28,746 bases of DNA from JACPYG01 sp964356545 (GCA_964356545.1 CAYHHX010000003.1:1-28746); one strand, 5' to 3'. Counted from the first letter of the stretch, positions 7,887-16,267 are shown. The notes: generated from the sequence alone by a model not told the origin. Program-made: numbers and translations.

Positions 7887-9089
7887 TTAATTTATTTTAT
7901 AATATTTTTCTTGTTGCTTTGCTGATAAATAAACTTTACCGTAGCTTGATACTTCGCCCCAAATATTATTTTTCCACCATTCGTTATTTTCTATCCACCA
8001 AACCCTAGGATCGCGGAAAGTATCGGCAATTCTATCAAATTCTTCTTGTGTCATATCCACATACTTTAACCAAATTTTTATATCCGAGGACTTGACGTGG
8101 TCGTATTTTTTAACCATTTCAATGCCTTGTTCTCTGGTCATGTGTCCCCTCCTAATATCTTTTGAAGAATGGTCAGACGCCCGACCATAGCCAAATTTGA
8201 TATATTTTAAGTAATCGTGCGCGCCATTTTCATAGATATCATCTAAGTTGGATATTTTTCGGTATGTCCTTTCAAATTCACCATCAAATTGTTCCCAGTC
8301 ATATTTTTCCATAATCAGTTTTGTGCTTATATTAGGATCCCAGGGTATAAAATTTCCAAGATAAATACCTCTTACGCCAACGTTTTCCAACTCTTTGTCG
8401 CTGGGATATTTTGCCCACAACACATCTTGCTCTTTAATGCCTAAATTTTGATCAATCATGTCGTTCCAATCATAACCACGGCATGCATGTTCGTCTCTAA
8501 ATTTCCTTGTCATTTCTACAAAATCATTCATGGAGTACATCCCCCCCAAGTCAATGTATCCATGTTCGCCCCAAATAATCAATGGAATATTCATTTTTAC
8601 AGCAATTTGCACAGGATAGGTATATATTCCACAATGATTATGCCAATTCATGTCACCCATCATGAAAAAGGCTTTTTTATTTATCTTTTTTAACATGGCT
8701 TCGCCTGGTCGAAAGACGATATGATCCGTATCAAAAACATGACGCATTTTTTCAAGATTTCTCTCGCCAACATCCATATAGTTATTTCCGTGATAGGTAA
8801 CTAATAATGGTTTTAGCCCCAGTTCTTTTATTACATAATGAGTTTGATAATAGCTATCTTTTCCTCCTCCCACTGGAATAATGCAATCATAATTACCGAG
8901 ATTTTTGCCCCTGTATTGCTCTACGATTTTTTCTAGCATTTCCCTTCTTTCTTTCCAATCAATAATGTTAGTTTGGGCATATACCCTGCATCCCGAACAT
9001 ACTCCGTTTTCATCGAACGCCAAAGGCACCGCCGAAGACGACGGGTATACGCACTTTGTACAATATGTTATTTTTGGCGGTTTATCCAT
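7887..9089 (-). CDS. N-acetyl sugar amidotransferase (WbpG/PseA-like)
   Basis: 400 residues, usual for the family. Seen: Cys pairs C10/C13 and C31/C34 around VYPSSSAVPLAFDENGVC, a PP-loop ATPase motif GGGKDS (74-79), and the conserved stretches GDMNWHNHCGIYTYPVQ and WGEHGY. The WbpG/PseA/LegA family uses ATP and ammonia to turn the N-acetyl group of a sugar into an acetamidino group. The ammonia comes from a HisH/HisF-like pair, and those two genes lie directly upstream (six-base gap). With SpsE and SpsF in the same block the target may be a nonulosonic acid or an N-acetyl hexosamine; this is inference. Confidence 0.92.
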   Translation of the reverse strand: MDKPPKITYCTKCVYPSSSAVPLAFDENGVCSGCRVYAQTNIIDWKERREMLEKIVEQYRGKNLGNYDCIIPVGGGKDSYYQTHYVIKELGLKPLLVTYHGNNYMDVGERNLEKMRHVFDTDHIVFRPGEAMLKKINKKAFFMMGDMNWHNHCGIYTYPVQIAVKMNIPLIIWGEHGYIDLGGMYSMNDFVEMTRKFRDEHACRGYDWNDMIDQNLGIKEQDVLWAKYPSDKELENVGVRGIYLGNFIPWDPNISTKLIMEKYDWEQFDGEFERTYRKISNLDDIYENGAHDYLKYIKFGYGRASDHSSKDIRRGHMTREQGIEMVKKYDHVKSSDIKIWLKYVDMTQEEFDRIADTFRDPRVWWIENNEWWKNNIWGEVSSYGKVYLSAKQQEKYYKIN

Positions 9090-9095
9090 AATGTT

Positions 9096-9902
9096 TTAAT
9101 TGATTTTTATAATAGGCCTGATATTAATTCCCGCGTTTTTTAAAACTTTCTTGGCTTCAATGACGCTATTTTCAGTAAAATTAAATATATTACCTGCAGA
9201 CACCGCGCTCGCTCCTCCTTCTTTGATTCCATCAATAAAATGCGAAAAGGAACCTACTCCGCCACAGGCAATAACCGGTATTGATACCGCGTCAACCACC
9301 ATGTTAATCAATGGTATATCATATCCCTGTGCAGTTCCATCTCTATCTATTGAATTCAAGAAAATCTCGCCGGCGCCCCTTTTTTCCACTTCTTTGGCCC
9401 ATAACACAGGGTTAAACCCAGTGGGTTTCTTACCGTGCCCCACATAAACTTCGTATTCTTTTTTAGAATTAATTTTTACATCAATTCCAACAACTATGCA
9501 TTGTCTGCCAAAAACTTTTGCGGCTTCGTTAATAAAATCTGGATTTTCAAATGCTAAAGTATTGATAACAACCTTATCTGCTCCCCTTTTTAATCTTTCT
9601 TTTATATCTTCAATTGTTTTTATATTACCTCCAAATGTAAGTGGAATAAAACAAGTTTTTGAAACTCTTTCAATAATATCATAAATATTATTTATGCTTT
9701 TTATCTTTTTATCGTCGCGTCGAAGGTCATAATGATCATCATTACTAATATCAATATAAATTAATTCGTCTGCAGACCAGGAATTAATTCTTTCAACTTG
9801 AGCAATTGGATCTCCCAATAATTGATGGTAAGAAAAATTTTCACTCCTTACCAAGTGTCCATTTTTTAAAAATAAACAAGGAATTAGTCTTTTTTTAAGC
9901 AT
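9096..9902 (-). CDS. HisF-like ammonia-channelling subunit for sugar amidination
   Basis: 268 residues from the ATG at 9902; an upstream start at 9920 would add six residues, but MLKKRLIPCL is the normal HisF N-terminus. Seen: (beta/alpha)8-barrel signatures TFGGNIKT, EVEKRGAGEI, IDRDGTAQGYD and ACGGVGS. The key first aspartate of true HisF (in CLDVKDG) is replaced: the protein reads CLFLKNG, Phe at position 11. The second catalytic Asp is kept (D141). Loss of the first Asp, known to be needed for imidazole ring closure, argues against a histidine role. O-antigen HisF2 proteins next to WbpG show the same kind of change. It probably passes ammonia from HisH to the amidotransferase encoded just downstream. 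The start overlaps the hisH-like stop by eight bases, which suggests coupled translation. Confidence 0.9.
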   Translation of the reverse strand: MLKKRLIPCLFLKNGHLVRSENFSYHQLLGDPIAQVERINSWSADELIYIDISNDDHYDLRRDDKKIKSINNIYDIIERVSKTCFIPLTFGGNIKTIEDIKERLKRGADKVVINTLAFENPDFINEAAKVFGRQCIVVGIDVKINSKKEYEVYVGHGKKPTGFNPVLWAKEVEKRGAGEIFLNSIDRDGTAQGYDIPLINMVVDAVSIPVIACGGVGSFSHFIDGIKEGGASAVSAGNIFNFTENSVIEAKKVLKNAGINIRPIIKIN

Positions 9903-10518
9903 AAGAATGAATTTCTGCAAATTTCCGTAATATTTCTAATCCTTCTGTTTGACTTTTTTCCGGATGGAATTGCACTGCAAATATATTCTCTTTTTGTAAT
10001 ACGGCAGCAAATTTGACGCCGTAATCACACCAGCCAACCACTAAGTTTTTATCTTTAACGTCCGGATAATAACTATGAACAAAATAAAATGTTTGCTCTC
10101 TATTGCCTCCAATTAAAATAGGCGAAGCGAGATTACACACAACTTCGTTCCAACCAACATGAGGAACTAATAACTTTTCACTTTCTGAGTTAAATCTTAT
10201 AACTTCTGCGTCAATCCAAGCCAACCCTTCAAACTCTCCTTCCTCATAACTTTTTTTGCATATAAGTTGCATGCCCAAACAAATCCCTAAAAAAGGTTTT
10301 TTATTTACTATTACCTCTTTATGTAAAACTTCTATCAAACCTAATTTTTTTAAATTTTCCATTCCATAGCCGAACGCTCCAACTCCGGGCAGAATTATCT
10401 TATCTGCTTTTTCAATTTTTGAAATATTATTGGTTATTTCTGATTCTGTTCCTAAAAAATCCAAAGCATTCTTTACAGAAGTTAAGTTTCCCAAACCATA
10501 ATCTATGATTGCAATCAT
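9895..10518 (-). CDS. HisH-like glutamine amidotransferase subunit
   Basis: 207 residues, normal for HisH. Seen: N-terminal IDYGLGNLTSV, oxyanion-strand segment LPGVGAFG, the nucleophile elbow GICLGMQ with C80, and FHPEKSQ with H185 and E187, completing the class I glutaminase triad. It releases ammonia from glutamine for the partner HisF-like barrel. No other histidine genes are present, and the neighbours are a WbpG-type amidotransferase and nonulosonate genes, so amidine formation is the likely role. The glutaminase active site looks intact. Its stop overlaps the HisF start; the gap to the SpsE gene is 27 bases. Confidence 0.92.
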   Translation of the reverse strand: MIAIIDYGLGNLTSVKNALDFLGTESEITNNISKIEKADKIILPGVGAFGYGMENLKKLGLIEVLHKEVIVNKKPFLGICLGMQLICKKSYEEGEFEGLAWIDAEVIRFNSESEKLLVPHVGWNEVVCNLASPILIGGNREQTFYFVHSYYPDVKDKNLVVGWCDYGVKFAAVLQKENIFAVQFHPEKSQTEGLEILRKFAEIHSYA

Positions 10519-10545
10519 TGTAAAAAATAATTAAGCAAAAATCTA

Positions 10546-11619
10546 TTAAAAGTAATGCCACTGCAACGGCTTATCTTCTTTAATACTTTTTTTTAGTTCC
10601 TTTCCTATGACTTTATCAATGAATTTAGGACTAATTCCTGTGCCAGGTCTTTTTATTGAAATATTATTAAGAGTTATTTTCTCGCCCTTTTTTAAGTCAC
10701 AAGATGCCACAATGCTTCTCCTTGCATTTCTTATTGCCATTGCTTCATTTTTAAGATATTTTTTTTCGGTTATATATGGATCACCAAAAATAGTATTAAA
10801 AAAATGGATATTGTCTACAAATTTTTTAAGATCAACTTGATCCATGGAATGAAAATGGTCGTTCCCTGAAATTTTTTTATCCAATGTAAAATGCTTCTCT
10901 ATAACACGAGCTCCCATAAGATATGCCGCTGTTAAAACCAGCATCTTGTCGTCGGGGAATGTATGATCCGAATAGCCAATTGAATAGTTAGGAAATGATA
11001 CTTGCATCTCTTTTATTTTAAAAAGATTAGCTTTTTCGTATTTGGTAGGATAATTTAATACGCAATGTAAAAGTATAATTTTTTTATTACCTTCCTTCTC
11101 AATGACGTGTATTGCTTCCATAATTTCTTTTTTAGTGGAAGCACCCGTGGAAAGAATAATGGGTTTCCCTTTCTTTGCGATAAGTTTTAACATTGGGAAA
11201 TTTGTAATATCGGCAGAAGCCACTTTAAATATTAAAGACAACTTATCTACCAATATTACTGCTTCTTGGTCAAAGGGAGTTGCCATAAAAATGATATTAT
11301 TTTCTTTTGCATATCTTGCAATATCCTCCCAATTTTCATTGGTTAATGTATCAAACTTTTTAAAAAGTTCATATTGCGATGTTATTTTTTCTTTGGTGGT
11401 ATCCCAATACGATGGCGAATATTTAGAAGCTAATTTTTCTGCTTTATATATCTGAAACTTAATCGCATCTGCTCCAGCTAAGGCTGCTTCTTTCACCATT
11501 AATTTTGCGGCGGCCACATTGGAAATATGCTCCTTTTTGGCAATGTCATAAAAATTGACGCCGGCCTCTGCAATAAAAAATAACCTATCTTCTTTGATGA
11601 TATTATTGTTTATTTTCAT
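10546..11619 (-). CDS. spsE: Nonulosonic acid synthase (NeuB/SpsE/LegI/PseI family)
   Basis: 357 residues, the family length. Seen: FFIAEAGVN (14-22), GADAIKFQ (49-56), FMATPFDQ, KVASADI, ILSTGAST, LLHCVLNYPT, GYSDHT and IEKHFTLDK, all hallmark segments of the TIM-barrel condensing domain. A C-terminal SAF (antifreeze-like) domain covers roughly residues 295-355. Family members condense phosphoenolpyruvate with a 6-carbon amino sugar to make a nine-carbon sialic, legionaminic or pseudaminic acid. The region after VN is longer than in typical NeuB. Pairing with an SpsF-type cytidylyltransferase resembles the Bacillus sps cluster, hence the symbol; which acid is made cannot be told. It overlaps the upstream GT2 gene by 17 bases. 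Confidence 0.9.
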   Translation of the reverse strand: MKINNNIIKEDRLFFIAEAGVNFYDIAKKEHISNVAAAKLMVKEAALAGADAIKFQIYKAEKLASKYSPSYWDTTKEKITSQYELFKKFDTLTNENWEDIARYAKENNIIFMATPFDQEAVILVDKLSLIFKVASADITNFPMLKLIAKKGKPIILSTGASTKKEIMEAIHVIEKEGNKKIILLHCVLNYPTKYEKANLFKIKEMQVSFPNYSIGYSDHTFPDDKMLVLTAAYLMGARVIEKHFTLDKKISGNDHFHSMDQVDLKKFVDNIHFFNTIFGDPYITEKKYLKNEAMAIRNARRSIVASCDLKKGEKITLNNISIKRPGTGISPKFIDKVIGKELKKSIKEDKPLQWHYF

Positions 11620-12268
11620 ATTTTTTTATGTTATGTTTTTCTTCTAACATTTTTTTAAAAAAATCCATTCTTTCTTTATCTAGCGTCATATTTTCAGAAT
11701 GTTTCATATAGCGGTACAGGGGTAATTCTATTCTTTTAATTTTGTATTTTTTAGTAAAACGCTTCCGTAAATCTTCTTCCTCTCTAGATAAAAAACTTTC
11801 ATCGTAAAGGCCGATATCAATTAATTGATCCTTCCTAAACATTATACCGCAAGCAATAGGATCTTTTTCTGCATTTTTCCTTTCAATTATCTGCTCTTTT
11901 TCATTGATCACCAAATAGTCACAACAAACTGCATCAAAGTCTTTGTTCATGTCAAGAAAATTGCAAAGGGTTTTTAGGAAATCTTCGTGCAAATAGTCAT
12001 CATCATCAACTCTAATTACAAATTCACCTCGCGCTTGTTTAATACCGACATTCACAGCGGATGGCAAACCCATATTCTGGGGTAAATTTATTATTTTTAT
12101 TGAATCACTAAAAACATCTAAAATTGCCGATGTTTGATCTTTACTGCCGTCATTAATTACAACAATTTCGTAATTATCTTTTACCCAAGCCTGATCTAAT
12201 AGGCTTCGTATGGTTCTGCCAATATACTTTGCCCTGTTATAGGTTGGGACGATTACACTAACTCTCAT
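11603..12268 (-). CDS. Short family 2 glycosyltransferase
   Basis: 221 residues, short for GT2. Seen: the GT-A start VSVIVPTYNRAKYI (3-16), VINDGSKDQT (38-47), and the metal-binding acidic cluster DDDD (88-91), followed by SREEEDLRKRF, where the catalytic acidic residue (ED) of GT2 enzymes lies. No membrane segment follows the catalytic domain. It adds a sugar from a nucleotide donor to a growing lipid-linked glycan on the cytoplasmic face; donor and acceptor are unknown. It overlaps spsF by 11 bases and spsE by 17, so it is tightly coupled to nonulosonate synthesis. Confidence 0.85.
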   Translation of the reverse strand: MRVSVIVPTYNRAKYIGRTIRSLLDQAWVKDNYEIVVINDGSKDQTSAILDVFSDSIKIINLPQNMGLPSAVNVGIKQARGEFVIRVDDDDYLHEDFLKTLCNFLDMNKDFDAVCCDYLVINEKEQIIERKNAEKDPIACGIMFRKDQLIDIGLYDESFLSREEEDLRKRFTKKYKIKRIELPLYRYMKHSENMTLDKERMDFFKKMLEEKHNIKKYENKQ

Positions 12269-13013
12269 GGTTTAATGGTTTCTGCTTAATATTATTGTTC
12301 AACTTTTTTAGCTCCGGATGTTTGTCTAATAAATTAATAATTGCTTTTGTACTAAATACATTTTGCGATACGTTAAGATGCTTATAGATCTGACTTATTA
12401 ATGCAAAATCTTCTTTTGTATCCACCGTTAATCTTATTTCAGGCCTACGCAATAACCCTTCTGCCTGGATATTTTGAAGTTTAAAAAGTTCGGGGTGCAA
12501 GTATATATAAGGAGTAACATGTTCTCTTTGGTATGGTTCTGTTCCTTCACGGTGAGCTCTTTGCAAAACATTCATATTGAAAACCTCTATTTCCAAACCA
12601 AGGGGAAATGTCTGCTGTAAATTATTTGATGTATAGTCAACATTGCCAGAAAGATGTTTTTTAATTACCAGGTCCGCAACTTTAGGATCAACTACAGGCC
12701 TATCTGCGCATATTCTTACTATTATTTCACATGAAAATTTTTTAGCAGCTTGATAGTACCGTAATAGTATATCTTCCTCGCTCCCTCTAAAATACTTTAC
12801 CTTGTATTGTTTTGCAAACTGTTCCAATACATCGTTATTTGGTGTATCGGGAATTGCCAAAATAATCTCGTCAATCTCTCTTGAAAACCCCAACCTATGT
12901 ATGATATGCCATAGCAAGGGCATACGCTCTATATCCATTAACACCTTGTTTGGCAACCGAGTAGAACCCATTCTTGCCTGAATAATAGCACTGACTTTTT
13001 TACGAGTTAGCAT
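12258..13013 (-). CDS. spsF: SpsF-type cytidylyltransferase
   Basis: 251 residues. Seen: the start motif IIQARMGSTRLPNKVL (10-25), the SpsF version of the CMP-sugar synthetase nucleotide loop; a conserved Asp in ICADRPVVDP; and YTSNNLQQTFPLGLEIEVF and RLTVDTKEDF, typical of the SpsF family. In Bacillus subtilis SpsF takes part in making CMP-legionaminic acid. No NeuA/LegF-type gene is seen, so this protein is the best candidate for CMP activation of the SpsE product. It is the second gene after the 13290-13318 promoter, 21 bases after the HTH gene. Confidence 0.85.
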   Translation of the reverse strand: MLTRKKVSAIIQARMGSTRLPNKVLMDIERMPLLWHIIHRLGFSREIDEIILAIPDTPNNDVLEQFAKQYKVKYFRGSEEDILLRYYQAAKKFSCEIIVRICADRPVVDPKVADLVIKKHLSGNVDYTSNNLQQTFPLGLEIEVFNMNVLQRAHREGTEPYQREHVTPYIYLHPELFKLQNIQAEGLLRRPEIRLTVDTKEDFALISQIYKHLNVSQNVFSTKAIINLLDKHPELKKLNNNIKQKPLNHES

Positions 13014-13034
13014 GTAGATTGAAGGGGGAAATTG

Positions 13035-13283
13035 TTACCATTTATTAATAGTATCTTTAATTTTTTCCTTTATATTCAAATAAGCCCTATCTCCTTTGAT
13101 AACGCTTTCTGGAGAAACAAGTTTTAAAATTTCTCTTCCCCAAATCCGATACTGACCGCTTACCTTGTGCGCCTGAATGATGCCATTTTTAAGCATCCTT
13201 TTCATTGTGCTCTCGCTGATTTTCAGAAAATCGCGGGCTTCCTTGGGCGTATATATTTTTTCTGGCTTAATCTCTTCTACCAT
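13035..13283 (-). CDS. Excisionase/MerR-like helix-turn-helix DNA-binding protein
   Basis: 82 residues. Seen: IYTPKEARDFLKISESTMKR (10-29) followed by a basic turn, GIIQAHKV (34-41) and QYRIWGREIL (44-53), the winged-helix pattern of the HTH_17/excisionase-like MerR family. A short Lys-rich tail follows; there is no catalytic domain. Such proteins bind DNA as transcription regulators or recombination directionality factors. No integrase is nearby, so a regulator is more likely. It is the first gene after a strong promoter that heads the nonulosonate block, and that promoter carries three TTGAC repeats at 10-bp spacing, a possible operator for this protein. The predicted transcript starts at or very near its ATG. 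Confidence 0.8.
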   Translation of the reverse strand: MVEEIKPEKIYTPKEARDFLKISESTMKRMLKNGIIQAHKVSGQYRIWGREILKLVSPESVIKGDRAYLNIKEKIKDTINKW

Positions 13284-13289
13284 AATATA

Positions 13290-13318
13290 ATACTAATCCT
13301 CATTTAAAACAGTGTCAA
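13290..13318 (-). promoter_or_regulatory. Strong sigma-70-type promoter heading the nonulosonate block
   Basis: On the minus strand TTGACA (13313-13318), a 17-base spacer and TAGTAT (13290-13295) match the consensus 6/6 and 4/6. The start predicted seven bases after the -10 falls on the A of the ATG at 13283, implying a leaderless transcript. It divides the long minus-strand gene run into two transcription blocks. Confidence 0.65.
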
Positions 13319-13338
13319 TGGGGGTCAAATGGGGTCAA
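13314..13338 (-). repeat. Three TTGAC direct repeats at exact 10-bp spacing
   Basis: GTCAA (TTGAC on the minus strand) starts at 13314, 13324 and 13334, with C-rich spacers reading CCCAT or CCCCA. The promoter-proximal copy forms the -35 hexamer, and the middle copy overlaps the stop codon of the SDR gene (13325-13327). Ten-base phasing puts all three on the same face of the helix, as expected for an operator. Confidence 0.6.
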
Positions 13339-14251
13339 TAAATGTTGCATACCAATCAATGGTCAATTTAAAACTATCTTTCAAATTATATTTTGGCTCA
13401 TACCCCAACATTTTCTTTGCTTTAGAAATATCAGCAATAAATTTTACTACTTCTCCTTGCCGGTTTTTTCCTATTACAATTTGGCTTTTGCTTTGTAAAT
13501 TTTCTTTAATAATTTTGGCAGCATCAATGAGTTTATCTCCTTTACCAGAAGCAATATTAAACGTATTATTTTTTACCTTATCAAATTTCTCTATACACAA
13601 AATAACTCCTTGGATACAATCATCGATATAGGTAAAATCTAGTATCTTATCTTTTCCAAAAATTTCTATCTTTTCATTTTTCTTCATTTTTCTTAGCATA
13701 AGTGGAATAAATCGCTCACTTTGATCGTACATGCCATACACATTGGAAAATCTACAGACAACATAATCTATGCCGTAGCATTTTAAAAAAGAGTAGATTA
13801 AAACTTCATCTGAAATTTTGCTTGCCGCATAAGGGCTTTCGCACAATTGAATGTTAACATCTGTTTCTTTTGATACAATTTCTTTTTTGTTTCCATACGC
13901 CTCCCTGCTGGAAGAAAAAATAACTCTTTTTATGTTATTATTTCTCGCAAACTCTAACACATTATATGTGGTAGTGATGTTTTCCAATGCCAAGCCCGGA
14001 TTTACCACTAAATCATATACTCTTGGATTTGCTGCCAAATGCACCACAAGATCAATATTGGTGGGGATTTTTTCTACGTCTTCTTTTTTTAATAAGTCCC
14101 CAATGATAGTCAATTTATTTAAATTCTCGCTCCACTTGTTATGATTCCTGTCAAAACCAATAACATCGTAACTTTTTTCCAAAAGGTTTTCAAAAAGCCT
14201 AGTGCCAATGGTGCCACTGGATCCGGTAATTAAAATCTTTTTAATTTTCAT
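13325..14251 (-). CDS. NAD-dependent sugar epimerase/dehydratase (extended SDR)
   Basis: 308 residues. Seen: GSSGTIG (10-16) nucleotide-binding motif, HLAANP (71-76), FSSSREAYG (112-120), the catalytic pair Y141/K145 in YAASK, and RFSNVYG followed by FTYIDDC, all typical of UDP-sugar 4-epimerases and related enzymes. The reaction cannot be assigned more closely; UDP-glucose/GlcNAc 4-epimerase or a 4,6-dehydratase are options. SREAYG instead of the common SS(A/S)AVYG leaves room for another activity. It is the last gene of block B, overlaps the upstream GT2 by 11 bases, and its stop codon lies inside the TTGAC repeat array. Confidence 0.82.
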   Translation of the reverse strand: MKIKKILITGSSGTIGTRLFENLLEKSYDVIGFDRNHNKWSENLNKLTIIGDLLKKEDVEKIPTNIDLVVHLAANPRVYDLVVNPGLALENITTTYNVLEFARNNNIKRVIFSSSREAYGNKKEIVSKETDVNIQLCESPYAASKISDEVLIYSFLKCYGIDYVVCRFSNVYGMYDQSERFIPLMLRKMKKNEKIEIFGKDKILDFTYIDDCIQGVILCIEKFDKVKNNTFNIASGKGDKLIDAAKIIKENLQSKSQIVIGKNRQGEVVKFIADISKAKKMLGYEPKYNLKDSFKLTIDWYATFIDPI

Positions 14252-15119
14252 TTTTATCTTCAGTATGTCTTAAATATTTATATGGCGGATTACCAAAAAA
14301 TAATTTTCTTATTTGAAAAATTATGGGTCCTAATTTCTTTCTAAAAGGTATAAATGAATAAAAATAACTCGCCCAACAAAATAAAATAGCTTTTTTATAA
14401 TGAGGGTAGTTATTCATATATTTTTTTCTCAATTTTATATTAATCTTAACATTCCTTCTTATTTTGTAATTTCTATAGTGATAAGGGTCGTTGTGTTCTT
14501 GGTCTAAATAAAATACAAAGAATCCTTGAAAGTTATAAAATTTGCTTACCTTTCCCATTTTTAACCACAAATCCCAATCTTCTATAAAAGCAAATTGCTC
14601 ATCATACCCCCCAACTTTTTGAAAAGTATCTTTTCTAAAAAGAACTGTAGTATGGGCAAATGCATTATTGATTAAAATCGTTTTTCTAATATCTTCATCT
14701 TCTTTTGGCAACAGGTACCGCACAATTTCTTTGTCATTTTTATCTATTTTTATCACACCTCCTCCCACTAAGCAATACTCCGAATTTTTCTCTAAAAAGT
14801 CTACCTGTTTTTCAAGTTTTTTTTCATCGCACCAGATATCGTCATCATCTAATCGGGCAATATATTTTCCACGAGATACAGCAATGCCCTTATTTAAAGA
14901 GGCGACTAAGCCCAAGTTAGTTTCATTGTGTAAAATAATTATTTTTGGATTATATTTAGCAAGATTATCAATCAACTCATTTGTAGCGTCTGTCGAAGCA
15001 TCATTGATAATAATCAATTCCAAATTCTTGTAACTTTGCCTCCAAACGCTTTCTATAGCCTTGGAAATGTATTTGCTCCTATTGTAGGTGGGTAAAATTA
15101 CTGAAACTAATGGCATCAT
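14241..15119 (-). CDS. Family 2 glycosyltransferase
   Basis: 292 residues. Seen: VSVILPTYNRSKYI (5-18), INDASTDAT (38-46), the acidic cluster DDDD (91-94), and EDWDLWLKMG, whose ED(W) is the catalytic-base motif of GT2 enzymes. The C-terminal third is basic and aromatic and may touch the membrane surface. It transfers a sugar to a lipid-linked acceptor; specificity is unknown. It overlaps the upstream GT4 gene by four bases (ATGA type) and the downstream SDR by 11. It starts with two consecutive ATG codons; the first is used here. Confidence 0.9.
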   Translation of the reverse strand: MMPLVSVILPTYNRSKYISKAIESVWRQSYKNLELIIINDASTDATNELIDNLAKYNPKIIILHNETNLGLVASLNKGIAVSRGKYIARLDDDDIWCDEKKLEKQVDFLEKNSEYCLVGGGVIKIDKNDKEIVRYLLPKEDEDIRKTILINNAFAHTTVLFRKDTFQKVGGYDEQFAFIEDWDLWLKMGKVSKFYNFQGFFVFYLDQEHNDPYHYRNYKIRRNVKINIKLRKKYMNNYPHYKKAILFCWASYFYSFIPFRKKLGPIIFQIRKLFFGNPPYKYLRHTEDKNEN

Positions 15120-16267
15120 ACTTTTATCATTAATTCTTGAAAAACTTTTTCGTATCCTCTAATATTTTTTTCTGCAGAAAAATATTTCACCCTCTCCAAT
15201 CCTTCTGTAGAAAATTTCTGGCGCAAAGAATTATCTGAAAGTACTTTGATGATTACTTCTGATAACGATTGATAATCTCCTACGGGAACTAAAATTCCAC
15301 TTTTTCCATTTTCAATTATTTCTCGGGGACCCGATTTGCAATCGGTTGAAATAACAGAAGTTCCGCAAGCCATGGCTTCGACTAACACGTTTCCAAACCC
15401 TTCATGCAATGAAGAAAGAACAAACACCGAAGCCCGTTTCATGTACTTAAAAGGATTTATTTGGAATCCTAAAAACATAACCTTTTCTGCAATTCCAAGT
15501 TCTTTGGTAAGATTTTCTAGCTTTTGCTTATCTACTCCATCCCCTAAAATAACAAGACGAGCGGGCATGGCTTTTGTGACTAATTGGAATGCTTTAAGTA
15601 ACGTAGGGAAATCTTTTTGATTCAACAACCTGCCTGCCCCCAACACCACAGGGATTTTTTGATCTGAAAACCAGGGATAGTCTACAGATTCTTTCGCCCA
15701 TTCGCGGATTTTATCGTAGGCGACAGGATAGTATATTACCCGAAGCTTATCTTTAAGGTTAACAATTTCAGAGATACTTTCTGCCACGCCCTGTGAGCAA
15801 CAAATAATCGCATCAGATAAGGGATAAAGAATTTTTATAAAATATGGCAAGATAAATATCCCGAAAATTCTGCGATACAAACTCCTGGCGTTGTAGACTA
15901 GCCCAATAAAATGGTTATGATCAGTCAGTATAACCTTTGTTTTAACTCCTGATAGAATTTTTGCCATCACGGCAAGAACGTTGATATGAGGGAAGGCGGA
16001 AACAAAAATATCCGGACGTTCTTTTCTAAAATATAAAATCAATTTGAAAAGCGCGGTCGGAATATAAGGATTGCTTAAATCTACCACACAAACATCGCTT
16101 GGAATTTCACTTTTAAAACTTTCTTCTATTTTTAATCCAACAAACGATACTGCGTATTTACTTTGATCGATGTTGTCGGTAATATTTTGGACCCATCTTG
16201 CCATTGCGGCGTTTCTAAAAATAGTGTAAAAATAAGCAACTTTAATTTTTTTATATTCTTTTTTCAT
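15116..16267 (-). CDS. Family 4 glycosyltransferase
   Basis: 383 residues, typical for GT4. Seen: an N-terminal domain with ADP/UDP-sugar GT-B features and TDHNHF (115-120), the hinge strand LGAGRLLNQKDF (209-220), and the donor-binding block SSLHEGFGNVLVEAMACG with the E-x7-E pair E289/E297. The enzyme is a retaining GT-B transferase acting at the cytoplasmic membrane face; the donor is unknown. It overlaps the flippase gene upstream by 17 bases and the GT2 downstream by four, so the three genes form a coupled set. Confidence 0.92.
   Translation of the reverse strand: MKKEYKKIKVAYFYTIFRNAAMARWVQNITDNIDQSKYAVSFVGLKIEESFKSEIPSDVCVVDLSNPYIPTALFKLILYFRKERPDIFVSAFPHINVLAVMAKILSGVKTKVILTDHNHFIGLVYNARSLYRRIFGIFILPYFIKILYPLSDAIICCSQGVAESISEIVNLKDKLRVIYYPVAYDKIREWAKESVDYPWFSDQKIPVVLGAGRLLNQKDFPTLLKAFQLVTKAMPARLVILGDGVDKQKLENLTKELGIAEKVMFLGFQINPFKYMKRASVFVLSSLHEGFGNVLVEAMACGTSVISTDCKSGPREIIENGKSGILVPVGDYQSLSEVIIKVLSDNSLRQKFSTEGLERVKYFSAEKNIRGYEKVFQELMIKV

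Noticed and set aside
9096..10518. Histidine biosynthesis genes hisF and hisH
   Set aside because: The HisF lacks the key N-terminal Asp, no other his gene is near, and the neighbour is a sugar amidotransferase.
11102..11455. A 117-residue plus-strand open frame inside the SpsE gene
   Set aside because: Antisense shadow of a conserved enzyme with no domain, promoter or ribosome site.
13035..13283. Prophage or integrative-element excisionase
   Set aside because: No integrase, att-like repeat or phage gene is in the window; the gene sits at an operon promoter, so a regulator is more likely.
14668..15033. Ser/Phe-rich plus-strand open frames inside the GT2 gene
   Set aside because: Low-complexity products typical of the reverse strand of AT-rich Lys/Glu/Asp coding sequence.
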